Below are positions 44,760-51,879 of a stretch of DNA of 64,000 nt, piece after piece. The stretch's first letter is position 1. Each line of letters starts with the position of its first letter. The notes beneath the pieces are model-generated. The model was given only the letters and a program-made list of their open reading frames with translations. It was not told where the DNA came from and made no database searches. The DNA is from Myceligenerans salitolerans (GTDB lineage Bacteria > Actinomycetota > Actinomycetes > Actinomycetales > Cellulomonadaceae), in assembly GCF_017349295.1 (NCBI RefSeq), contig NZ_JAFMPK010000049.1, positions 13,437 to 77,436 on the forward strand. The letters run 5' to 3'. The translations under genes were made by a program, and so were the position numbers.

Positions 44760-45244
44760 CCGTCGATCCCGTCATCACCACCCGGCCGGCCTCGCCCTAC
44801 GTGGGCTGGCGCCGAACCATCCACGTCGACCAGTTCCCGGAGGTCGCCGACAAGATCCCCGTCACCCTGGAGTGGCTGGAGGAGCACGGCGTCACGGTCA
44901 ACGGTGCGCCGTTCTTCCGGTACCACGTCGTCCGGCTCCCCGACCACGTCGACGTCTCCTGCTGCATCCCCGTCGAGGGCGAGTCGCCGGTGGGGCCCGG
45001 GATGGTCGCGGACGTCCTGCCCGCCGGCCGGTACGCGAGCGTCCGCCACGTGGGCCACCCCGACGAGCTCGTGGAGCTCACCGCGGAACTGGTCGAGTGG
45101 GGAACCAGCACGGGAAGGTCCTGGGACGTGACGTCCGACGGATCGGACGACGTCTGGTCCGGGCGGGTCGAGACCTACTTCTCGCCCCCGGACGTGCCGA
45201 TCGAGCAGTGGGAGACAGAAGTCGCCATCCGGCTCGCCGACTGA
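44756..45244 (+). CDS. GyrI-like/effector-binding domain protein
   Basis: Protein of 162 residues with the SOUL/GyrI small-molecule-binding pattern: RRTIHVDQFPEVADKIP, then FFRYHVVRLPDHVDVSCCIP and VETYFSPPDVPIEQWETEV at the end. There is no DNA-binding domain. It is coupled to the UvrA-like gene by a GTGA overlap and followed by the glycosyltransferase 11 bases later. It may bind the product or an intermediate as a resistance or chaperone protein; this is inference from family and position. Confidence 0.82.
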   Translation: MTVDPVITTRPASPYVGWRRTIHVDQFPEVADKIPVTLEWLEEHGVTVNGAPFFRYHVVRLPDHVDVSCCIPVEGESPVGPGMVADVLPAGRYASVRHVGHPDELVELTAELVEWGTSTGRSWDVTSDGSDDVWSGRVETYFSPPDVPIEQWETEVAIRLAD

Positions 45245-45255
45245 AGGGAACCACG

Positions 45256-46479
45256 ATGAGGATCCTGTTCATCGCACCACCGGCTCTCCGATCACACCTG
45301 TACCTCCAGGTCCCCCTCGTCTGGGCGCTCCGCGGCGAGGGACACGAGGTCGCCGTGGCGGTCCACCCGGACCTGGAGGACGCACGGTCCGCCGTCGGAC
45401 TCGCGGGTCCCACGGTCGGCATCGACATGCTCGAGACCCTGGGGCGTATCGACGCGCACGAGCCCGCACACGTTCAGGACGACGGGCCCGCCCCGCACCA
45501 GCAGGACTACGCCGCCGACGACCCCCGCGCCGAGCTGGAGTACCTGAACACCCACTTCCTCTCCCAGCTCTGCGAGCCCCGGCTCCTCGCGGACCTCGTC
45601 GAGTTCGGCCGCCACTGGGGCCCGGACCTCGTCGTGTGGGACCAGCTGTGCTACGTGGGCGGGGCACTCGCCTCGATCCTGGGCGTCCCCCACGCCCGGA
45701 TCCTGTTCGGCACCGACGGTATCGGCCAGCTCGTCCAGGCGGCAGGCACCGGCTACGACCCCGTTCATGCCTGGCTCGACCCGCACATCGAGCGGCACGG
45801 CGGCCGTCCCGCGCCCGACCGGGCCACCGGCAGCCTCAGCATCGACACCATGCCGCCGTGGGTGTGGCGCCCCGAGGGCGACTACCTGCCCATGCGGCAT
45901 CTCGCCTACAACGGCCCCAGCACCTGGCAGACCGAGCTGTTCCGGCGCCCGGAGCGCCCGCTCGTCCTGATCACGCTCGGGCTGTCGCACGAGGAGGCGG
46001 GTGTCGCGCACGCGTCGTCCACGGCGCTGCTCGACGGCGTCGCCGATCTCGACGCCGACGTCATCGCCACGGTCGCCGGCGATCCCGGTACCGCCGTCCC
46101 GCCCAACGTGACCCTCACCCGGTTCGTGCCGCTCAACGCGCTGCTCCCGCACTGCGCCGCACTGGTGCACCAGGGTGGCAGCGGCACCTTCGCCGCCGCC
46201 TACGAGGCGGGCACACCCCAGCTCGTCGTGCCCAGCACCTACTGGAGCGACCGCTGGTTCGGGCCGGTCGCCCAGACCCGCGGCATCGTCGACGAAGGCG
46301 CGGGCGAGTTCGTGTCCGACTCCGACCACCTCGACGCCGAGCGGCTGCACGGGTCGCTGCAGCGCGTGCTGAAGGACTCCTCGTACGCGGACAACGCGGC
46401 GCGGCTGCGCGCCAGGTACCAGGCCGTCCCGTCCCCGAACGCCACGGCGGCCCGGCTGACCGAGCTTCTCCTCGCGTGA
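45256..46479 (+). CDS. GT1-family antibiotic glycosyltransferase
   Basis: GT-B fold enzyme of 407 residues transferring an activated deoxysugar to the aglycone. The acceptor-side N terminus is MRILFIAPPALRSHLYLQVP; the donor-binding motif is HQGGSGTFAAAYEAGTPQLV followed by VPSTYWSDRWFG. It resembles macrolide/anthracycline transferases (EryCIII, DnrS). Third gene of the UvrA-like/GyrI-like/GT operon, ending in a 15-base-pair hairpin. The donor is presumably the aminodeoxysugar made by genes at 53727-57930. Confidence 0.92.
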   Translation: MRILFIAPPALRSHLYLQVPLVWALRGEGHEVAVAVHPDLEDARSAVGLAGPTVGIDMLETLGRIDAHEPAHVQDDGPAPHQQDYAADDPRAELEYLNTHFLSQLCEPRLLADLVEFGRHWGPDLVVWDQLCYVGGALASILGVPHARILFGTDGIGQLVQAAGTGYDPVHAWLDPHIERHGGRPAPDRATGSLSIDTMPPWVWRPEGDYLPMRHLAYNGPSTWQTELFRRPERPLVLITLGLSHEEAGVAHASSTALLDGVADLDADVIATVAGDPGTAVPPNVTLTRFVPLNALLPHCAALVHQGGSGTFAAAYEAGTPQLVVPSTYWSDRWFGPVAQTRGIVDEGAGEFVSDSDHLDAERLHGSLQRVLKDSSYADNAARLRARYQAVPSPNATAARLTELLLA

Positions 46480-46487
46480 CGGCGCAC

Positions 46488-46532
46488 GCGTGACCCTGCC
46501 CCGCACGCGGAGGCGTCGGGGCAGGGTCACGC
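46488..46532 (+). terminator. Hairpin terminator of the glycosyltransferase operon
   Basis: Arms GCGTGACCCTGCCCC (46488-46502) and its exact complement (46518-46532) around a 15-base loop. The right arm forms the first copy of the 19-base tandem repeat that follows. Confidence 0.75.
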
Positions 46533-46575
46533 GCAGGGGGCAGGGTGACGCGCGGAGGGCAGGGTGACGCGCGGA
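46519..46575. repeat. Three tandem copies of a 19-base unit
   Basis: GGGCAGGGTGACGCGCGGA occurs at 46538-46556 and 46557-46575 exactly, and with three differences at 46519-46537 inside the terminator arm. It probably arose by duplication of the terminator arm. It lies between convergent genes. Confidence 0.65.
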
Positions 46576-46598
46576 CGGCCCGCAGGCGGGATCGGCGC

Positions 46599-47513
46599 TC
46601 AGCCGAAGGGCCGGGAGCTCAACTCGTCCTCGATGTCGGCGTACTCGCGCAAGAGCGTGGCGACCTGCTTCCAGTTGCCCTTGTTGCCCGCCTGGAGGGA
46701 CTCTCCCATCAGGCGTCCCTGGGTGAACTTGCGCTCCGCGAGCTCGCGCGCTCCCCCCTCGCCGAAGAACTGGGCGTAGTCCAGGCACCGGCGTGCCTGC
46801 GAGGGAAGCAGGAAGATCGTCATGAACGACTGGCTCCGCGGCGAGAGCCGGTCCGCCTCGAGGTCGTCAGCGTATCCCTGGATCACCTCGGCGCCGTTGG
46901 GGGTGGACTGCCGGATCTCCTCGAACCAGCTCAGGGCGGCGTCGAACACCTCGGCGTCGCCGGCCGGCCTGCCCGCCCGCGGCCGGGTCCACATGTGGAA
47001 CGGCGGGCCGGGGCAGGGAAGCTCCTCGCCGCGCCACCCGTCGAGGAAGTGCTCGACCGAGACGGTCGCGAACGGGTAACCCATCGGGTCGTGCACCCGG
47101 ACCGAGTCGCCCTCGACCGCATACGCCACCACGTAGTGGTCGGCGCCGTTGGCGTGCTGGTGATAGGGGAAGTAGCGCAGTGCTCCCATGTCCATCGGCC
47201 CCACCAGGACGGGCCCGTGCTCGAGACCGCGACGGAGGGCCTCGAGCGGTTCCGTGGCGTTCTCCCGCTCCGCCCCATGGCCCAGCAGGGAGAACGCCCG
47301 GTCCAGCCGGCTCGGGTCCGGTACCAGCGACAGGTAGAGCTTCTCGCAGTCGGGCTCGCTGAGCCGGTGCGCGCCCAGCAGCGAGATCCCGCTGAGCACC
47401 TCGAGACGGCCGGACGGCGCTTCGATGCCGTATGCCGACAGGAACATCGAGGCGGCGTCGGCGTAGCAGTAGTTGATGAAGCCGTTGTAGGACATGATGC
47501 CCGGGTTGGACAT
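46599..47513 (-). CDS. BtrH-like N-terminal-domain protein, candidate acyltransferase
   Basis: Protein of 304 residues with a papain/C39-peptidase-like layout: Cys16 in INYCYADAASMFL, His126 in NGADHYVVAYAV and Asp142 in RVHDPMGYP form a plausible catalytic triad, with GPMDMGALRYFPYHQH in between. This is the BtrH N-terminal family; BtrH moves an acyl group from a carrier protein to the amine of an aminoglycoside in butirosin synthesis. Divergent from the carrier-protein gene, so transfer of a carrier-bound acyl group to the aminosugar is attractive. Ribosome site AAGGAGGAG. The last 130 residues are helical and unassigned. Confidence 0.8.
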   Translation of the reverse strand: MSNPGIMSYNGFINYCYADAASMFLSAYGIEAPSGRLEVLSGISLLGAHRLSEPDCEKLYLSLVPDPSRLDRAFSLLGHGAERENATEPLEALRRGLEHGPVLVGPMDMGALRYFPYHQHANGADHYVVAYAVEGDSVRVHDPMGYPFATVSVEHFLDGWRGEELPCPGPPFHMWTRPRAGRPAGDAEVFDAALSWFEEIRQSTPNGAEVIQGYADDLEADRLSPRSQSFMTIFLLPSQARRCLDYAQFFGEGGARELAERKFTQGRLMGESLQAGNKGNWKQVATLLREYADIEDELSSRPFG

Positions 47514-47678
47514 GGTTCTCCTCCTTCGCGCCGAGATGCTTGGAGCGTAGGTCTGCGCGCGTCGCGGGGGCGATAGCCGCGTCCCCATGCCGCACGTTTC
47601 GACAACGCCGTCAGGCCGCACGCGAGCAGCGCACTGGGGAAGAAGAGATCTCCCCGAGGGGCCTCCGAGACTGGCCGT

Positions 47679-47972
47679 GTGACCACCCACGACGTGTCCG
47701 GAACCAACAGCACCGTGACCGACGATCTCGCCGCTGCCGTCGGTGAGTGCTGGGCAGAGGTGCTCGGCATCGCCCCCGGGACGCCGGGCACCTTCCTCTC
47801 GCTCGGCGGGCACTCGATCGCCGCCAACCGGCTCAGGTCCCGCCTGGCCCGGCTGGGCGTCACGGTCACCCTCACCGACCTGTTCGACGATCCCAGCCTC
47901 GAGGACCTGCTGCGCACGCTCAGGGAGCGCGCCGACACCGTGACCGACGACCCGGACGGGGCCAGCCGATGA
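47679..47972 (+). CDS. Free-standing peptidyl/aryl carrier protein
   Basis: Carrier protein of 97 residues from a GTG at 47679. The phosphopantetheine site is FLSLGGHSIAANRLRSRL with Ser46, followed by the helix LTDLFDDPSLEDLL. It is the only carrier in the window and so must serve salicyl-AMP ligase, the adenylation-MIO protein, or both. Its stop overlaps the condensation-protein start as ATGA. No phosphopantetheinyl transferase is encoded nearby. Confidence 0.94.
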   Translation: MTTHDVSGTNSTVTDDLAAAVGECWAEVLGIAPGTPGTFLSLGGHSIAANRLRSRLARLGVTVTLTDLFDDPSLEDLLRTLRERADTVTDDPDGASR

Positions 47973-49270
47973 CGAGTTTCCCCTTCACCTTCGAACAGAA
48001 CTTTCTCCGTGGCCAGCACGAGACCGACGGGAGCACCGCCGGGTTCGGACAGCGCCCGATCTCCAGTGGCGCCCTGCGCATCGACGGCCCGCTCGACACG
48101 GGCCGCCTCGCCACCGCGATCCAGCGCGCCGTCGAGCTCCACCCCCAGACCCGCGCCGCCGTCCACCCGGACGGGCAGGAGATCCGCGCGACGGCGGCCG
48201 TCCGGATCGAGGAACGCGGCCTCGACGCGGACGACCTCGCCCCGGACGCCCGGGACCGCGCGGCTGAGGAGTTCGTGGCCGCCTGCGAGGAGAGCCCCTT
48301 CTCCGAACGGGACTTCCCCCCGCTGCGCGGGTACCTGGGCCGGTTCGACGAGAACGACGCCGTGCTCGTCCTCGTCGGATTCCTGCCCCTGATCGACGTG
48401 TGGTCGATCGAGGTGCTGCTGCGCGACGTCACCCGGCTGTACGCGGGCGAGGACGTCGCGGCGCCACCCGCCTACGCCGACTACGCGGCGCAGCAGGACG
48501 CGGTCTCGCAGGACTCCGGCTGGGCGGACCGGCTCTCCGGCACCGAGGCGTACGTCCTGGAGTCCGACCGCCCCGCGGCCGAGCATCCGAGCGGGACGAC
48601 GCGCGTCGACCGGTTCGCGCTCGACGCGTCGGTGTCCGCCGGCGTGCACCGGCTCGCCGAGGAGGCCCGGGCGTCCGGCTACATGGTGCTCCTGGCCGCT
48701 CACGCGATCGAGCTCGCCCGGGCGACCGGCCGCCGCCGAGGACTGGTCTGGATGCTGACCGCGGGCCCCGGTCGCCGTGACGACAAGTGGGCCGACACCG
48801 TCGGGTACTTCGCGAACATGTGCCCGCTCCCCGTCGACCTCGAGGGCGCCCGCACGTTCCGCGACGCGATCCGTGCGGTTCGCGGCGCGGCACTGGAGTC
48901 GCTGACGCACGAGGTCCCGTTCGTCGAGCTCCTGGGGATCGCCGGCGCTCAGCTCGCCGGGCTGGAACGCCCCGGGATGGTGGTTCCGGGCTTCGCGATG
49001 TTCCAGAGCCCGGCCGGCTCCCAGCTGGTCACGGCCGGGGACGTCCGCTTCGCCGGCATCCATCGGGTCCGCTCCCAGGACGCGGGGCCGGGGATCCCGG
49101 ACGACGCGATCCTGTGGACCATCGAGCGCGGTTCGGACGGCGCGGTCTACTACGCCCTCAGCTCCAGCGTGGACCGCTGGGAGGAGCCCTCCGTCCGTGC
49201 CATGGCGGAGGGGTTCACCCAGTCCCTCGGCGCCCTGGTCGCAGCACCCGATCAGCCCGTCGTCATCTGA
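47969..49270 (+). CDS. Condensation-fold protein with degenerate active site
   Basis: Free-standing NRPS condensation-domain homolog of 433 residues. The position of the HHxxxDG active site reads GFLPLIDVWSIEVLLRDV: both histidines are replaced (Phe138, Leu139), only Asp143 remains, and the Gly is Val. The second-half landmark is VGYFANMCPLPVDLEGA. The fold appears intact but classical amide or ester formation is doubtful; a structural, gatekeeping or altered role is possible. It is translationally coupled to the carrier gene, so it probably binds that carrier. Confidence 0.85.
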   Translation: MTSFPFTFEQNFLRGQHETDGSTAGFGQRPISSGALRIDGPLDTGRLATAIQRAVELHPQTRAAVHPDGQEIRATAAVRIEERGLDADDLAPDARDRAAEEFVAACEESPFSERDFPPLRGYLGRFDENDAVLVLVGFLPLIDVWSIEVLLRDVTRLYAGEDVAAPPAYADYAAQQDAVSQDSGWADRLSGTEAYVLESDRPAAEHPSGTTRVDRFALDASVSAGVHRLAEEARASGYMVLLAAHAIELARATGRRRGLVWMLTAGPGRRDDKWADTVGYFANMCPLPVDLEGARTFRDAIRAVRGAALESLTHEVPFVELLGIAGAQLAGLERPGMVVPGFAMFQSPAGSQLVTAGDVRFAGIHRVRSQDAGPGIPDDAILWTIERGSDGAVYYALSSSVDRWEEPSVRAMAEGFTQSLGALVAAPDQPVVI

Positions 49271-49288
49271 TCGCTCCGGGAGGAAACC

Positions 49289-50560
49289 ATGCGCACCACC
49301 CTGAACTCCGACTACACGATGGTCGAAGGGCTGACCGACGAGCAGTACGGCCAGTGGCTCGACGCCTGGCAGGGGGCCTTCGGCTCCCCGCCCAGCGGTG
49401 ACCCGGGCCTGGTCAGCTACTTCCGGGGCACGCACCCTCCGGACCGGTGCCTGCTGATCAGCGACGAACGCGGACCCGTGGCCACGAACACCTCGATGAA
49501 CCGCGACTTCGTCCTTCCTGGCGGCACCACCATCCCGCTGGCCGGCTGCACCGGTGGCTCGTGCCACCAGACGCTGCGCCGTCAGGGTCTGATGCGAGCG
49601 ACGCTCGACCGCCTCCACGACCGCGCCGTCGAGGAGGACGTGCCGCTGGCCGCGGGTGGCGTCTCCGAGTGGCCCATCTACCGGCGGTTCGGCTACGGCC
49701 CGGCCACCTGGTACGACAGCGTCGAGATCGACATCCACCGCACCGGTTTCCGCGACGACGCGCCGGGCGACGCGGGTGGCCTCACGCGTCTCGACGGTCC
49801 CCAGGCCCGGGCCACCGCGATGTCGGTCTACGCGCGGGTGTCGTCGGGCACGCCCGGCGAGGTCATCCCTCCCGACGCGGCCTGGGACCGGCTCCTGCTC
49901 GATCCCGAGGACGCCGGCCCCGAGTCGCTGATGGCACTCGGCATGCCCGGCGGCCCGCTCCACTGCGTGGGGATCGAGGACCGCGCGTTCCTGTCCTACC
50001 GCCTGCTCCAGGACTGGACCGACCAGCAGGCACCCCGCTACACGGCGCTCGTGGTCGACCTCATTGCGGCCGACACGGAGGCGGAGGCGTCGTTGTGGCG
50101 GTACCTCTTCTCCCTCGACATGGTCGCCGAGGTGCATGCGTGGCGCGTGCCGCAGGACAGCCCGCTGCGCTGGTGGGTCCGTGACGCCCGCTGGATCCGC
50201 ACGGTCCCGAAGGACGGGCTCTGGCTACGGCCGCTCGACGTGCCCCGCCTGCTCGAGGCGCGCCACTGGCAGGGCTCACATCCCGGGATGTCCATCAAGA
50301 TCCACGACCCGCAGGGCTACACCACCGGCACGTACCGGATGGAGGTCGTCGACGGCAAGGCGCGCTGCGACCGGACACCGGGTGCCGAGCCCGACCTCGT
50401 GATGGAGGTGGGCACCCTGGGTTCGATCTACCTCGGCGGCACGAGTGCCGTCGGATGGGCTCGCGCCGGAGCGATCCGCTGCGCGTCGCCCGAACTGCCC
50501 GCCCAGTGGGACATGCTCGCGACTCCGCCGCGTGCCCCGTTCATCAGCTACTGGTTCTGA
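49289..50560 (+). CDS. Eis-type GNAT N-acetyltransferase
   Basis: Acetyltransferase of 423 residues with the Eis architecture: two GNAT-like domains and a C-terminal SCP2-like domain. The acetyl-CoA loop is TLRRQGLMRATLDRLHDRA, the conserved YRRFGYGPATWY follows, and the chain ends SYWF, whose terminal carboxylate is a catalytic base in Eis. Mycobacterial Eis acetylates aminoglycoside amines, so self-resistance or tailoring by acetylating the aminosugar is likely. Second-to-third gene of the carrier operon, one base before the salicylate synthase. Confidence 0.9.
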   Translation: MRTTLNSDYTMVEGLTDEQYGQWLDAWQGAFGSPPSGDPGLVSYFRGTHPPDRCLLISDERGPVATNTSMNRDFVLPGGTTIPLAGCTGGSCHQTLRRQGLMRATLDRLHDRAVEEDVPLAAGGVSEWPIYRRFGYGPATWYDSVEIDIHRTGFRDDAPGDAGGLTRLDGPQARATAMSVYARVSSGTPGEVIPPDAAWDRLLLDPEDAGPESLMALGMPGGPLHCVGIEDRAFLSYRLLQDWTDQQAPRYTALVVDLIAADTEAEASLWRYLFSLDMVAEVHAWRVPQDSPLRWWVRDARWIRTVPKDGLWLRPLDVPRLLEARHWQGSHPGMSIKIHDPQGYTTGTYRMEVVDGKARCDRTPGAEPDLVMEVGTLGSIYLGGTSAVGWARAGAIRCASPELPAQWDMLATPPRAPFISYWF

Positions 50561-50561
50561 G

Positions 50562-51869
50562 ATGGGCGCCCGCATGCTCCGGGCCGTGGGCCCGGCCGCC
50601 GACGACCCCATCCTGGCCGCGGCCGCACTGGCCCGGACCGCCACCGGCGACTACATCCTCGTCGAGGGGCCGGACGGGATCCGGTTCGCCGAGGAACCGG
50701 CCGCCGTCGTCACGGCGACCCGTGAGGGCATCTCCCTCACGGGCGCGCCGTCCGTCCTGCCGGAAGGGCCCCGTCGCTGGGAGGGGTTCGATCTCGCCCG
50801 CCTCCCCGAGGTGTTCGAGACCGTGCCGATCAGCGAGCCCAACTGGTACGGCTGGTGCGGGTTCTCGGCGGCGGTGCCGTCGGCGGCCGCCGACGGCGAG
50901 ACCCTCGTCCATGCCGCGACCTACCGACGCGAGGTACACCTGACCGCCGATCGCACCACGTTCCTGGGGCTGGGTCCGGACGACCTGGTCGCCGCCACGG
51001 AGAGGTTCAAGCAGACCGAACCGGAGGAAGCCGCCGGAACGGTGACCGCGGTGGACGTGGAAACCGGCCGAGGCGCCTACGAGGCGACGGTCAAGCAGGC
51101 CCTGACCCGGGTCAGGGGAACGAACCTGCGCAAGGTGATCGTGTCGCGCAGGGTCGAGGTCCCGTTCCCGGTCGACGTCCCGCGGACCTATCTGGCCGGC
51201 CGGCGCGTCAACACCCCGGCCCGCTCGTTCTGTCTGCGCACCGGAGAGCTCGAGGCCACGGGTTTCCCCCCGGAGACGGTGGCCGAGGTCGACGCCGACG
51301 GAACCGTACGCATCATGCCGCTGGCGGGGACCAGGGCGCTGACCGGTGACCCGGTGCGGGACGAGGCACTGCGCACGGAGCTGCTCACCGACCCCAAGGA
51401 GGTCTACGAGCACTGCGTCTCGGTGCAGTCGGCGCTCGACGACCTGTCCGCCGTGTGCTCCCCCGAGAGCCTGGAGGTACGCGAGTTCATGGCGGTCAAG
51501 CGCCGCGGATCCGTGCAGCATCTCGGATCGGTGGTGCGGGGGCGGCTCGCCGGCGGCAGGACGCCGTGGGACGCCTTCAAGAGCGCCTTCCCCGCGGTGA
51601 CCGCCAGCGGGATCCCCCGCGACGTCTCGCTCGCCGCGATCGTCGACCTCGAGAACTCTCCCCGGGACCTGTACTCGGGCGCCGTCTTCGTCCAGCGCGA
51701 GGACGGCAGCCTCGACTCCGCACTGGTCCTGCGGTCGGTCTACTCCTCCGGCGGGCGGTGCTGGATCCGTGCCGGCGCCGGCATCGTCCCCCAGTCCGAG
51801 CCGCGGCGCGAGTTCATCGAGACCTGCGAGAAGCTCGCGTCCGTGTCCCGTTCCATCGTGCGCGCGTGA
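50562..51869 (+). CDS. Salicylate synthase (MbtI/Irp9 family)
   Basis: Chorismate-utilising enzyme of 435 residues converting chorismate via isochorismate to salicylate and pyruvate. The general-base lysine is K191 in LRKVIVSRRVEVPF; other family segments are GFPPETVAEVDADG, PLAGTRALTGDPVRDEA and RRGSVQHLGSVVRGRL, closely resembling MbtI. Isochorismate synthase alone is the alternative, but no separate pyruvate lyase is present and the adjacent ligase looks salicylate-specific. In siderophore loci these genes are iron-regulated; here there is no siderophore machinery. Confidence 0.9.
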   Translation: MGARMLRAVGPAADDPILAAAALARTATGDYILVEGPDGIRFAEEPAAVVTATREGISLTGAPSVLPEGPRRWEGFDLARLPEVFETVPISEPNWYGWCGFSAAVPSAAADGETLVHAATYRREVHLTADRTTFLGLGPDDLVAATERFKQTEPEEAAGTVTAVDVETGRGAYEATVKQALTRVRGTNLRKVIVSRRVEVPFPVDVPRTYLAGRRVNTPARSFCLRTGELEATGFPPETVAEVDADGTVRIMPLAGTRALTGDPVRDEALRTELLTDPKEVYEHCVSVQSALDDLSAVCSPESLEVREFMAVKRRGSVQHLGSVVRGRLAGGRTPWDAFKSAFPAVTASGIPRDVSLAAIVDLENSPRDLYSGAVFVQREDGSLDSALVLRSVYSSGGRCWIRAGAGIVPQSEPRREFIETCEKLASVSRSIVRA

Positions 51870-51879
51870 GGGGCTCGTC

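Noticed and set aside
46931-50137. Open frame of 1068 codons on the minus strand across the carrier, condensation and Eis genes
   Set aside because: Stop-free antisense frames are common at this GC content. The plus-strand genes have clear domains, ribosome sites and 4-base overlaps.
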